Of a stretch of DNA of 55,435 nucleotides, positions 40,241 to 52,060 are shown in pieces. The position numbers and the translations under genes were made by a program. This DNA comes from Acrasis kona (Eukaryota; Heterolobosea; Eutetramitea; Acrasida; Acrasidae). Location: assembly GCA_026419775.2 (NCBI GenBank), contig JAOPGA020000036.1, forward strand, positions 1 through 55,435, read 5' to 3'. The notes beneath the pieces were generated by a model, which was not told where the DNA came from, ran no database searches, and saw only the letters and a list, made by a program, of their open reading frames with translations. How positions within the stretch are numbered: the first letter of the stretch is position 1; every line of letters starts with the position of its first letter.

Positions 40241-41777
40241 ATGGCTGATATTGATGAGACCCTAAGGAAAGCAATCGACAACACAAAAAAGAGGTTGGGA
40301 GAAGTGATAAAAAATGAAAAACTTATGAATGATAAATTTCTCGCAAAACCACCCGTTAGATTTATTCAAATGATTGTGGTAGAAACCATCAAAAACACCG
40401 GTTACCCAGAAGGTTTATTCAGCACAGAAGAACTTACTGGTCCCCTGAAAGAAAAAGAAGAAAAATTATCTTTCCTTAAAAAAATTGCTAAATGTTGTCG
40501 CACATACGATAAGAAAAGGTGTTGCTGCCAAACCACCCAAAATCGCAGCAGGTGCTGAACCAGAAAAAACAAATTTATTTTTCGTAATGTTAGCGGAGGC
40601 AGCGAAAAATAAAGAAAAATACAAATGGAAAGAAGCAATCGAGAAAATTAAATCAGGTACTTACAAGGATGTGACTGCAGATAATCCCAAACCTTCCCAA
40701 CCAACAAACGAAACCACGGAGGAGAAATCAGAACCAAAAGAAGAGAAGAAAGAAGAAGCACAACCAGTAGTAGAGCCTAAACCAAGGACCCCTGCTCAAC
40801 AAGTGCCTGTAACACCACCAGTAAATACTCGCAATCAAGTAGAAGAAGAGCAACAACAAGAGGAACAAGACACAGAAGAGAGAGCTCAAGAACAATTACC
40901 AACTCAACGCTCAGCGCGTCAAGAACAGCCGGCTAGACAATCCTCAGCATCATCAAATCACGAACAAACACAATCCAAATCCAGACAGAACAGTGCCTCT
41001 AGGAAACAACAAGAGACGCCCAGAGAAGAAGAAAGAGATGAACATGACGATAGAAAGAATGAAGAGGAAGAACAACTACAACAAGTTCAATACGCTGATT
41101 TGGGAAGACCAGCTCGTCCAACAACAGCTAGAAAAGCGCCTCCTTCTCTACGCCATAACTACGTACCCATCAACGACATGCCAACTGAGAAAAACGACAT
41201 TAAAATCAAAGCTCCGCAAGGAGTCATCACACACAGCGATAAAGAGGAGGAAGATGACAGCGGCATAATAATAGATACAAATGGTACTCAGCGGAACGAC
41301 CAGACTATTGTTCAGGGCAAATTAGTAGATCGCTTAATGCAAGAGATGGTACCAGCGGTCAATCTACAAGCACTCAATCAACAACAAGCACCTCCTCGGT
41401 CAGGCATAGTGCTCAAGGGAACTCGTAAAGAGAAGGACAGAGATAGCATTCAGAATGAATTATCGAAGCTTCGAACTTCCATACAAACAGTATGTCAAAA
41501 GACAAATCCGTTAGGAAAGACTATGGATTACATTCAGGAGGATTTGGACTCGATGACGAGAGAGTTGGGATTATGGGAGAAGGAATCGGATACTCAGAGA
41601 AATAAATTACAGGAGGAGAAGGTAAAGACGGTGGAGGCTTTGCAAGCCTTGTCTTCTCAATTAGCGGACGTTGAGCAAAGTGTACAGGAGAAAATTGAAA
41701 AGATACATTCTACAAAAGCACTAATTTTGAAAAATGACATGACAATCGAAAAATTATTAAGAGGTGTAGTCGCGTGA
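40241..41777 (+). CDS. IFT54: TRAF3IP1/IFT54, intraflagellar transport protein
   Basis: About 511 residues once one frame break is allowed. IFT54 is an IFT-B subunit that binds tubulin/microtubules and is needed to build cilia. The N-terminal calponin-homology-like domain is recognisable: AKPPVRFIQMIVVETIKNTG, GLFSTEEL, then AAKPPKIAAGAEPEKTN. A long acidic Gln/Glu linker follows. The C-terminal coiled coil has the family hallmark PLGKTMDYIQEDLDSM and ends with ALILKNDMTIEKLL. The frame changes at the A7 run 40478-40484; with six A it reads straight through (FLKKLLNVVAHTI), so this is probably a homopolymer error. No intron is needed. Its presence argues for a ciliated stage. Confidence 0.9.
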
Positions 41778-41804
41778 ATGTATGTCTTGGTGATAAAAAA
41801 TGCT

Positions 41805-43935
41805 TTATTTTTTTTGATCTCTTTGTTTTGCAATGTCCATAATTTGTTGTTGGATTTGTTCGGGAAACTTTTCAAATGCATCCTTGAAATCTGATTTTGT
41901 GAACACCCACAAATCACAGTAATCTTTGCATCTGATGGAGGCGTTTCGGGTTGCGTTGTTGAGTAGTGCAATTTCTCCAAAGAAGGAGCCTTCTCCGAGC
42001 TCAACAAAGACCTTCCTCTCTCCTTTTTCATCAGGCTCTGATACCACTTCAACTGAACCCTTTGTGATAATGAACATTTCCCTACCAATGTCACCCTTAC
42101 GAAGGACAAAGGATTGAGGTAGACCAACACGTGGACGCAATTTTAGCACAATCGACGCTATAAACTGTTCTTCTAAACCTTGAAAAATTGGGACTTTTGC
42201 GATGATGTCACGATTCATGTACATAACTACCTCCTGCCTTATATAAGGAGGAAGTTCCTGCAATACTACTGACTCGTTCAATGTATTACGAGTCTCAAAT
42301 ACATAAGTAAAATAATCAATGAGTTTAGCCTGAATAGAACTTGGGAGTTTTCTGTACTCCATAAAAGCACGAATACTATCAAGTTTATTGTCAAATTGAT
42401 CTCTCTGTACATCAAATGTGCTGAGAAGCGATTTCACGGTACCAATGAAAACAACATACAAAAATACTCCAATAGAGCTAACTATTAGATTCACAATTTG
42501 TTCCATCATCCCCATTTGGTTGAGTGTTTTGATATTGTGTCCAGGTGCAAATAGACCAACAGAATCCTCTAATAAATCTTTGCCATTGGTTTAAAGGTCT
42601 CACATCAACACCTCCCAGCATGAAACTCGTGGATGGATTACTGGTGTTCAAGAGCACATACAGGTACATACTACCCATAATGATTGTAGCAATAAATGAC
42701 ATGAAAATAGATTGTGTAAGGATTACATAACTTGAGCTGATACTGTTCCAATTTTGAATATTTGTAAAGTAGTAATTATATCTCCATAGGCGAACAAGGC
42801 GGCCTAATCTGAACCAAGGATAATAATCTCTCAGAACATAACCTATTATCTCGACAGGTAGCGAGGCCAATAAATCATAAGGGAAGAAAGTTTTTAAATA
42901 ATTTTTCAACATCAATTTTCCGTCCCTAATATTTACACCCATATGGCTGTATGTTGTTCTAAAGTTTAAAACAATATCAATCCATAATAATATGTCAGAT
43001 AAAATATCTGAGGCAACCCAAGGTGGAATTTCAATCATACTCTGTCCACATCGGACAGGAACTGTAATCCAGTTATATAAACAAAACAAAAAAATGATAA
43101 GGTCCCATGTCTGCCTAAATCTAGCCTCATGGTCAATTACAAAAAATTTATCAATTTTCTTTAGAGCTACCACTATTGGTTTTTCTCTGTTCTGAGTTTT
43201 AAGAGATGCAGCGACAACAGGTTCCTTCTTAGCTGGTTCTTTTTCAGGCTCCTTTTTCTCCTTCTTTTCTTCTTCTTTTTTGCTGTCTTTTTCTTGAGTC
43301 GTAGACGAAACAGTTACCTCTTCATCAGCTTTTGACTCCTCTTTAGGGTCTTCTGTCTTGACTGTATCCTCTTGTGGTATTACTCCAGCTTCTTCGTCAG
43401 CTGGTTTTTGGTTAGCGGAATCTGTAGTTGATACTATATTACTTTCATCAGGCCCAACATATTCATCAGATGTAGGGCTTGGAACATTTTGACCTGGATC
43501 GAGCTTCTTATCGAAATAATAATTTTGAATCGAATCCATTTCCTCTTGGTCGTAGTCGTTTTGGAAGAGATGTGAATCGTCAGTTTGTTCTGTATAGTCT
43601 TCGTGTAGTATCTCGTTTACTTCGTCTGGTTCGATAAGATTCTTTTCAAGCTCGTCCGGTGCAACCGCTCCTACTTCGAAAGTTCTGCTTACTACATTAA
43701 GCTCACTATTAGAGATTGAAGATTCGCGACTTCTAGGGCTCGGTATGTGTAGTAGTTCGTCTTTACGATGGTCGTCGTCGCTTGCGTCGCTGAAACTGCT
43801 CCCTCTCCTTTTTTTCTTTCTCTTCTTTCTAGAGGGATCGATTGGAACCAGAGGGTTGGGCCTCGGACTTATCATCAATAAATTGTTTGTTGTTGGTAGT
43901 GTAGCATCTTCTTCAGGTTCAAGTTGTTGACTCAT
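41805..43935 (-). CDS. Cyclic-nucleotide-gated-type channel
   Basis: 709 residues if one surplus base in the run of four C at 42510-42513 is ignored. The N-terminal ~230 residues are polar, acidic and lysine-rich. The channel core follows: S1 (TWDLIIFLFCLYNWITVPVR), S2-S3 (LSDILLWIDIVLNFRT), S4 with spaced arginines (WFRLGRLVRLWRYN), pore helix (RGFCWSICTWT) and S6 (IVNLIVSSIGVFLYVVFIGT). The C-linker and cyclic-nucleotide-binding domain are typical of CNG/HCN proteins (LRKGDIGREMFIITKG and the phosphate cassette FFGEIALL...RNASI). The filter is not GYGD; it reads TWTQYQNTQP, closer in form to the CNG filter TTIGETPP. The frame break sits just after it, so this local reading carries some uncertainty. 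Confidence 0.88.
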
Positions 43936-44165
43936 ATTACAAATTCCAACAAATTACAAGTGAATTTCTACGGTATAGGATTAGCAAAAATATGCCGAAA
44001 ATTTGTTGACCCAGTGATGTCAACATCCATTGTACTTTATATTCAAGTTCCTTTGAAGTTATCGCACTTGTTGTAACTGCACGTCAAAGTTTTGACATAG
44101 AAATCCAAGACAACCACGCTCTTCCCAACACTGCTCTGTGTCTCGTCTTGGAGCTTTTCTAAACC
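43936..44165. promoter_or_regulatory. Bidirectional promoter with paired GTTGAC/GTCAAC motifs
   Basis: The 230-bp gap between the divergent channel and PI3K genes holds GTTGAC at 44005-44010 and its reverse complement GTCAAC at 44019-44024, separated by 8 bp, a palindromic arrangement midway between the two start codons. The same hexamer recurs upstream of many other genes here. Promoter function is inferred from position and recurrence. Confidence 0.4.
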
Positions 44166-47100
44166 ATGTTCAGCTTTAAAAAGAAGAGCGAAGGTGTAGT
44201 ATCACCGACCAATGTAGCTAGTCAAAGCCCAGCCACTCCCACTGCACAAACAGTTACTTCTCCTACCGCGGACGGAAAGGAGATGGATGTAGAATATTTG
44301 GCCGCAGTCAAACGTTTGGAGAAGCAGGATAACAACATCGAAGAGTTGAGGGGAGTACTTCAAGAAGACGATGAGGTTTGTTCGATATTGTTACTACACA
44401 ATTAACGCATAACAGACCAGCAAAAGGCTTGCACATTTATCAACAAAAGAACAAATTGAAAAAGAGACATACGCTCTTATTGGAAAGCCACGTATTTGGT
44501 CCTCTGAGGCTGGAGAGGCCAAGTCGTTTAGGAAAAAGATGGAGCAAATCAAAACCTTCGGCGAAGAGAAGAAGAAGATTGAAAGACAAGATATGTTGCC
44601 CCCAGTGTACATTACCAGCGAGCCCATACCCGCTCACCTAAATCAAAAATTCTTGTGCAAGATCAACTTGGTTTCAAGTATGTTAAACGATTCGACTATA
44701 TAGTTAATTGTTTTAAAGAGGATATGGTTAAGACTATAGAATGTCCAGTGGACTATTCAGCTGACGAATTTGCGGAGCTTTTTAACCAAAAATTCAACGC
44801 CGCACATAATGTAGATCATGCGAAGGAGGACTGGGTATTCAAAGCACAAGGTGTAGCAGAGTACATTTACGGAAGCCACAAAATGTTAGATTTTGATCAC
44901 ATTCGTCGTTGTCGCAAAAAAGGACAAGAAGTCGTGCTAAACCTAATGGACAGGGACGAAATATTCAGAGACATGGATCCTCATGACATTACACTTCGTT
45001 CCATCTCTTATGACTTTGAGTTCAAGAGCAATGCAGAAAACCAAAAGAGAGAACATCATCATGATGCCATCAAGTTTGGACGTAAGCCTTGGAACGAAAT
45101 GAACTGCATCAGCATGTGGGATTTGTGCGGTAACTTTAGAATCAAAGTATACGGAGTTGATGGAGATATTAAAACAGTCGAAGGAGAACAACCACAAGAC
45201 AACCTTCGTCAATTATTCGTCGTAGCCCAACTCTTTCATGGAGGCACCAGCATATCAAGCAAACAATTCACAAGAGCCGTTCCCTTCAGCAGAGAACCTC
45301 GTTGGAACAGTTACATTGTATTCGAAAATAACATTTGTGACCTGCCAAGAGAGACCACCATCTTGTTCACCGTATACGAAAGAACTTACACAGGAGACAA
45401 AGATCCGCTCATGACAGTTCCATGGGCCACCAGTAACACTGCACCACCATCTCAAGCACAAGTCATTCGCGAAACCGACATTCCTCTACATCACGTCAAG
45501 GGAACATTAATCGATTACACAAACACTTTAAAGAGAGGAAGACAAAAGTTGAGGATGTGGAATGGAGCCAGCGTAGTCAACAGTCCATGCGTAGAAAATG
45601 TGCAAGCAGAAAACATTGACAAGAAGGACGTTGTGATGAGTTTCGGATTGGACGAATACAATTTACCAGTAGTGTTTCCTCCAGAAGGAAGTCATCCTCC
45701 GCCCTTCATGCATCGAAACTTGATGGAATGGGAAGAAGTCCAAAGAAAGAAACATGCAAACGATAATTCCGACGAACAAGTGGAACTAAACAGAATCCTC
45801 AGCACTGATCCGTTACATGAAATGACCGAACGTGAAAAGTTTTGTTTGTGGGAAAATCGTAATTTATTGATCAGGAATCCAAAAGCATTACCAAAGTTCA
45901 TGTTGAGCGTTCCATGGCAAGTGGGTCCAGCAGCAGTTCACGCCGCACATAACCTCATGAGAGAATGGGCTCCACCCGATCCAATCAGTTCGTTAGAATT
46001 ATTGGATTACAATTTTGCGGACGAACAATTACGCCGATATGCTATTTTTAGACTCAACGAATTGGATGATAACGAATTGTCCGATTTTTTATTACAATTG
46101 GTACAAACCTTAAAATACGAACCCTATCACGATAGCGCCCTTGCTCGATTCCTACTTCAAAGAGGATTACGTTCCACACACATTGTCGGTCACATTCTGT
46201 TCTGGCATCTCAAAGCCGAAATGCACGTACCGACCGTCAAGGAAAAGCACGGATTGTTATTGGAGGAATACCTAACGAACTGCGGATCTCATCGAAGAGA
46301 ATTGATGAAACAAGCAGGTGTCATCGGTCAATTGTTCCGAATCGCAATGATGATCAAGAGGACGTCGAAGATGGAGAGATTGGACGTGCTGAGGAGCGAA
46401 TTGTCGCAATTGCAACATCCGCCCATTTTCAAATTACCTTTGAATCCAAGAATGGAGGTCAAGGGCATCATACCGGAGAAATGCAAGGTGATGGATAGTG
46501 CCAAACAACCCCTGTGGTTGTGCTTCCAAAATAGCGATCCTACCGGCGCTCCCATTTTGATCATATTCAAAGCGGGAGATGACCTTCGACAAGATTTGTT
46601 GACCCTTCAAATCTTGAGAGTAACCGATCAGCTGTGGAAGAAGAATGGATTGGATTTACACATGCAACCGTATGGATGTGTTTGTTTGGGAGATAACGTT
46701 GGCATGATTGAGGTGGTGCTGAACAGCGACACCATCGCTAATATCACCAGCGAGAGAGGAGGGGCAAGCGCCGCGTTCACCGCCGATCCTCTCAGTATTT
46801 GGTTGAAGAAACATCAGGGCGATACGCCTCAGAAATGGGCAACGTGCGTGAATAACTTTGTTTATTCGTGCGCTGGTTACTGCACAGCTACGTATGTGTT
46901 GGGTATTGGCGATCGACACAACGACAACATCATGTTGACCAGAAAAGGTGATTTGTTCCACATTGATTTTGGACATTTCTTGGGACATTTCAAAACATTT
47001 GCAGGATTCAAGAGAGAAACTACGCCTTTTGTGTTCACGCCCATGTATGCTCACGTGATGAACGGAAAGGATTCCGAACAATTTAATTTGTTCGTGGAAT

Positions 47101-47360
47101 TGGGATGTAAGGCTTACCAAATCATGAGACAGAACGGAAACATGTTTATGACTTTATTCACGTTGATGTTGGCTACAGGAATCCCAGAGTTGACTAGCGT
47201 GGAGAATATCAAATGGTTGAGAGATTGTTTAATGTTGGATAAGAGCGAGGAGGATGCCAGGAGACATTTCTCAAATCAAGTGTATCAAAGTTTGGAAAAT
47301 TACAGGGCCAGAATTAACGACGCTGTTCATATTATTGCTCATAAAGGTCTGCTTGGTTAA
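44166..47360 (+). CDS. Class I-like phosphatidylinositol 3-kinase catalytic subunit
   Basis: Two exons (44166-44375, 44416-47360) with a 40-nt intron; about 1051 residues if one missing A is restored in the A5 run 44645-44649. Order: a short low-complexity and coiled N-terminus without an obvious p85-binding domain; a Ras-binding-like region (VKTIECPVDYSADEFAELF); a C2 domain; a helical PIK domain (WAPPDPISSLELLDYNFAD); and the kinase. Kinase motifs: FKAGDDLRQDLLTLQILR, catalytic loop GIGDRHNDNIML, activation segment HIDFGHFLGHFK, and C-terminal NQVYQSLENYRARINDAVHI. The activation loop KTFAGFKRETTPF is basic as in PIP2-using class I enzymes. Such kinases make PIP3 at the plasma membrane for macropinocytosis and chemotaxis in amoebae (family knowledge). 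Confidence 0.93.
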
Positions 47361-47675
47361 AATGTATGTGTGCGTTCTTACTTGTTGTGTAAAAATAAAA
47401 ATAATTTTTATGAATGTGGTGAATCAGATCAAGTGTAAAATGGAATCATTTCATCGTTGTTCATTTGAATGTATGTATGATCATCACTTCCACCACAAGA
47501 CGACGAGCAACCACACGTTTTAAACACTTTTCCTTTCTTAATATATAATCATTTGGTAAATGTACCTCATCCTCGGCTTCATTGTTATCATGACTCCACG
47601 TGATGTGATGTTCTTGTTTCGTGTTTTAAAAAGTCCACCACAAGTTGACTCAACCACTATCGAAACACGTGAACA
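47361..47675. other. Intergenic, nothing recognised
   Basis: About 315 bp between the PI3K stop and the ERGIC3 start. A GTTGAC motif at 47644-47649 lies 27 bp before the ERGIC3 ATG. No gene is seen. Confidence 0.45.
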
Positions 47676-48987
47676 ATGCGCTTTGAGTCGCAGGTGTCCC
47701 CTATCGGAATAAGAAAGAGGAATCCTTTTGCTGAAAAGGTGGACGATCTTGTGAGTAGTCCTGTGGTGAATAAGCTAAAAAATGTTGACATTTTTCCAAA
47801 AGTAAAGAGCAATGCTACAGTCAAGACAAACTTGGGAGCGATAGGTGTGTACAATTTAATTTTATTGCGCAATAACATTTTCAGTATCAATATTAACAAC
47901 GCTATTCATCATTTTTTTGATTGTTTCAGAGTTTGTAATGTTCCTAAGAGTGGAGCGAAAGGACACGCTATCAGTGGATAAGATCAAGGATGGAAAAATA
48001 CTAATCTTCTTTAACATTACTTTCCCTAACATTCAGTGCATGGATCTTTCGGTTGATGCCCTTGATGCCAGTGGAGAACAACACATTGATCTTCATCACA
48101 CAGTACACAAAGTACCAGTCAACACCGATGGTGTGAAGGTGTCGCACTTTGAAAGCACGCCCGTCAAGCTTGGTAGCAAACCACCACCAACCGGTAAATA
48201 CATGGCCGAACAAGATCCTCAATCACCTCTATATTGTGGTTCATGCTATGATGCAGATGTAAGTTTCCTTTATCATTTTTTTCATTCAACATTTTCATAG
48301 GATGGAAGAGGATGCTGCAACACTTGTGGTGATGTGCTCAGAAAATATCAACAAAAGAGATTACCTTTACCCAGAAAAGAAGACATTGAACAATGCATTT
48401 TTGAAGTCAGCATGGAAAATCCAGGATGTCAAATATATGGAGTTCTCAAGGTGAATAAAGTTTCAGGAAACTTCCATTTCGCTCCTGGTAGAAGTTTTTC
48501 ACAAGAACAAGAAACGCGCGTCCATCACATTCATGAGTTCAACCCATACTTGATCAGCCGATTCAATTCCAGTCACACCATACATGAATTGTCATTTGGC
48601 TTGAGAATAGATGATGCTGTCTACCCATTGGATAATCACATTGAAAGCGTACCTGATGGATCCGCATTGTATAAATACTTTATTAAAGTTGTTCCGACTA
48701 CTGTTGAGAGAGGAAATGGTCTTTTTAAATCTACAATAAATAGTTATCAGTTCAGTTTCACTAGACACATTCAAAACTTCGACTTACGAAGTATGCTTAT
48801 GATCCCTGGTGTCTTTTTTGTGTTTGAGTTGAGTCCAATCAAAATCACCTATAGTTATGTACACGAACCCTTCACTCACTTTATTGTTAATTTGTGTGCT
48901 GTGATTGGAGGTGTGTTTGTTGTATCTGGTTATGTGAATAAGCTGATAGAAGTGGTTTTGACGAGAATGAGGAAGAAGGCAGACTAA
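47676..48987 (+). CDS. ERGIC3: ERGIC3/Erv46, COPII/COPI cargo receptor subunit
   Basis: Three exons (47676-47844, 47885-48258, 48301-48987) with introns of 40 and 42 nt give 409 residues. Erv46 cycles between ER and Golgi in COPII/COPI vesicles with Erv41 and retrieves cargo. Both flanking membrane helices are present: the first (VSILTTLFIIFLIVSEFVMF) is created by the first splice, the second near the end (HFIVNLCAVIGGVFVVSGYV). The lumenal domain shows family segments: NIQCMDLSVDALDASGEQ, the cysteine set YCGSCYDADDGRGCCNTC, GCQIYGVLKVNKVSGNFHFA and YFIKVVPT. The short basic C-terminus (TRMRKKAD) matches the position of cytosolic coat-binding tails. Confidence 0.95.
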
Positions 48988-49044
48988 CTGCATTTTTTAT
49001 TGCTTGTTGAAATAAAGTTAGATGTTGTTGTAATAAGATTATTT

Positions 49045-50418
49045 TTATTGTCTTCTAGTGAATGAAAAGAGCAATATTACATCAATGATCATCTTGAACA
49101 AGAAGATTGCAAGCAAGATGTGAAACATATAAGGCAAGAAGTGTACAATTACAGTTTGACAGACAGTTTGACCCAAACTAGCTGAAACAATCATCACAGA
49201 TGTTATGAAGGCTGACAACTTGATATTTAACTGAGAAGTAGGTGCTGAGAAGGCACATGGGTACTGACAAGCGATGGCAACACCCAATATCGGAGTGCAA
49301 ATCCATATTGTGATATGATTTGGGAACAACATCAAAAATAAAAGGACGAGTACACAAACAACACCTTGTGGCAGCATGATCTGCCTTATTGTTAATTTTT
49401 TACTTATAGGCAATGCAGCCAATCTTCCACACAAGAAAACAAACCAATATAAACTGACCAGTAGTGAGGAGGTGCTTTGAAAGTGCTTGCGCTGATACAG
49501 AAACACATACATTGAAATGTACGAGTTAAAGCCACCTTCAACCGCACTGTCAAGAAATAAAGATAAACTTGCAAGGCCACCTACAACAATTTGTGTTCTA
49601 TCCTTGTACCACGGAAGGTCTGCTTGAATAACTGGTTGTGTGTCATCATCATTTATAGCTAACCTCTTACCTTCTTCTCTTATGCTGCTCTTTTTATCAA
49701 CGAACGGTACAAAAGCGAACAACAACAAGGATGTTAGCACAAAAAGACCAATGGGAACGTACGCGACTGAGAGAGTGTTAATGTAGGAAGGAAAATGACG
49801 CGAGCTAAAACTAGCCATGGAATTTTGAACCAATTGAAGGTAAAATGGTCCCACAAAAGCACCAATTCCGTACGTGGCATGCAACGCTGTCACATAGTAG
49901 GTGGCACTTTTGCCCCACATGCGAATTGCAAAGACACTCGACACACAATCAACCGTACCACCTGCTATGGCGGTAATCAAGTTTAAAACAAGAAACACAG
50001 CATAGTTATGAACGAAGGGTGTGATGATCATACATGTGCCCATCAAAAAGATTGATGTAGTAAGTAAAATACCATTCATTCTATATATAATGTACTTTAA
50101 AAATCCGTTTCTTGGTATGGCAATCACCGTCGGTGAGGAGACCGAAAATTTATCCAAAATGAATCCGACCAGTAATGTTGTAATTTGATATCCTGCTCCA
50201 CGGATGGTAAATGCATATGAAATGTCCTCCTTCTTTCTTCTCGTCAATCGTGCCAAAAGTAATATAGATGGCCCCAAAATGCTAAACATTAACCCCAGTG
50301 TGATGAATGCATAGCAAAGTATATATGTTTTTTTGTATTTTGCATCAACGGATTTACTACGGACTCGCCTCAGTCTATCCGAGTACTGGATGTCGACGTC
50401 GGGTAGCCTTTTGTCCAT
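49045..50418 (-). CDS. Major facilitator superfamily transporter (NaGLT1/MFSD4-like)
   Basis: An intronless 457-residue frame with about 12 hydrophobic segments in two six-helix halves, separated by a charged central loop (VDKKSSIREEGKRLAINDDD). The first helix pair (MFSILGPSILLLARLTRRKKE, then ISYAFTIRGAGYQI) followed by GFILDKF, and the second-half GGFNSYISMYVF and CGRLAALPISKKL, resemble MFSD4A/B (sodium-dependent glucose transporter 1) proteins. The substrate is unknown. The basic N-terminus is cytosolic. GTTGAC on the coding strand lies at 50454-50459, 36 bp before the start codon. Confidence 0.87.
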   Translation of the reverse strand: MDKRLPDVDIQYSDRLRRVRSKSVDAKYKKTYILCYAFITLGLMFSILGPSILLLARLTRRKKEDISYAFTIRGAGYQITTLLVGFILDKFSVSSPTVIAIPRNGFLKYIIYRMNGILLTTSIFLMGTCMIITPFVHNYAVFLVLNLITAIAGGTVDCVSSVFAIRMWGKSATYYVTALHATYGIGAFVGPFYLQLVQNSMASFSSRHFPSYINTLSVAYVPIGLFVLTSLLLFAFVPFVDKKSSIREEGKRLAINDDDTQPVIQADLPWYKDRTQIVVGGLASLSLFLDSAVEGGFNSYISMYVFLYQRKHFQSTSSLLVSLYWFVFLCGRLAALPISKKLTIRQIMLPQGVVCVLVLLFLMLFPNHITIWICTPILGVAIACQYPCAFSAPTSQLNIKLSAFITSVMIVSASLGQTVCQTVIVHFLPYMFHILLAIFLFKMIIDVILLFSFTRRQ

Positions 50419-50694
50419 TCTTATTATTGTCCTTACAAGTATTTTGATTAGATGTCAACCCTGACAGTATCGGTATAAATGATTGTCGGATAAGGAAGAA
50501 GGAGGGTCGTTATTGTTTTGGACAAGCGAGCACAATCAGTGAGTATTATCATGTTTGTACTAAAACTCCGTCATTACTACCCCACGTTTGGAATTTGTTG
50601 AAAAATGCGAACATGTCATAATTGGAAGAATCATTGATGAGTAATATGTTTTATAAAATCCTTTCAGAAGGCAATTTAAATGAATATAGTGTTT

Positions 50695-50877
50695 TTATTT
50701 CTTTTCAGGTTCACTGCCGCTCTGTAGACTTTCGGGAATCTTCATCTCTCCAGTGTTGACGTCCTTCTTATCTAGGTCTGCATCGAGGTTTCCCCTGACA
50801 GCTTTTGCTAGGTTTGAGTTTGTATTTATTGTGTTTTGGGTTCTATTGTCGACGCTCTCTTTCTCGTTGTCTGCCAT
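50695..50877 (-). CDS. Very small hydrophilic protein, unknown
   Basis: A 60-residue ATG frame: MADNEKESVDNRTQNTINTN, then SNLAKAVRGNLDADLDKKD, ending PEKK. Charged, without hydrophobic segments, probably disordered. It has a GTTGAC motif on the coding strand at 50947-50952, 70 bp upstream, like several genuine genes here, and codon use looks normal. The family is not recognised; it could be one of the short stress or LEA-like proteins, but nothing proves it. Confidence 0.5.
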   Translation of the reverse strand: MADNEKESVDNRTQNTINTNSNLAKAVRGNLDADLDKKDVNTGEMKIPESLQSGSEPEKK

Positions 50878-51141
50878 TTCTAAAATTTGTTTGTTGTGAT
50901 CTGGTCAATCTATTTTCCTTTTCATTTCCTTATCTATTAATAGTTTGTCAACTTTGTCATGAAATCCGTACACCCAGTTAATTAAACTTCTCACAAGTGT
51001 ATAAAAACAACCACGAGCAAAGCAATCACCACCCTCCATTGATAGCCGATTTCATTAGAACCATTTGTAGTAGGCTTGGAATTGGGATTTGGAGTAGTGG
51101 CCATGTGCTTACCATAAAGGAAAGGATTATTACTGCCATCA

Positions 51142-52060
51142 AGCACAACTGTACTAGGTTTGTACCAAGGATTTGTTGCGCGTCAGAACTTTGAAGGCAA
51201 ACCAAGTTGTAGTGAACACACATTTCATGTCAAGTTTGAAGACTTATATTCCAACGTATTGATGCTGGATTGTATCAAAGATGAGTGCAACTGCTGTTCT
51301 AGTTTTCGACTTCAAATGATTGGCTTGGGTATATCTCGTGTTACAGATTTGCCACACGATCTATATCTCAAGTACAACATTCATATAATAGAGTCAATCA
51401 AAAGACGATGTATATACAGAATGGATCGATTGATAACACAGCATGGCCACACCAAAAATTAAGAGTTGCTAAAAAAGTTGAGAGAACAAGCAGAAAAAAG
51501 ACCAGGTTACCTTCAGGGTCTCTGGACAGTGCAGATGATTTCATCTAAACTCAGAGTGATGGGATTCGACTTTAAACAAAATGCAGCACTTCGGGTAGAC
51601 CCTGTGCAAGCAAGTGATCTTTATTTTACTTCTAAACGATGCAACAACATTTGGCGTGGTTACAGAATGGGGTTAATTGAATCACATTTTCGTGTACGAT
51701 GGAACAGTGGGAGGGAAAACAGCGGATGAGATCACCATTATGTTGTTCCAAGTGATCAACAACTGGGAAGGAGAGGAATATTTAATTCTTTGTGCTGATA
51801 ATTGCACTGGTCAAAACAAAAATCGTTACCTGGTTGCGCTTTGTGTATTATTGGTGTTGCATCCGTGAGAATGAAGTTTATGGTTGGTCACACTCATTTT
51901 GACCCTGACCGTGCTTTTGCCTGGATTCAAAATGTTATAAACAAAAAGTTTATGTATGACACTGATAATGTTGTATATCTCTTAGACTGCCATCTGGGTA
52001 TTGGTGCCCAAAATTTATTTTGGTTTCAATCCACTCTTTATATACTGCTGTGATGGTGTG
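51142..52060 (+). pseudogene. Decayed transposase-like gene with DNC-GQNKN motif (DUF7869-like)
   Basis: Plus-strand fragments in several frames line up in order with a repeat-associated eukaryotic family. They read FHVKFEDLYSNVLMLDC; then LREQAEKRPGYLQGLWTVQM; FVYDGTVGGKTADEITIMLF; LILCADNCTGQNKNRYLVAL; and, after a frame change, MKFMVGHTHFDPDRAFAWIQ. The DNC-GQNKN and VGHT-F-PD pair is diagnostic of proteins with the DUF7869-type core, probably an RNase H-like transposase fold. At least three stops or shifts separate the fragments, and they do not correspond to 35-45 nt introns, so the copy is dead. Confidence 0.65.
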
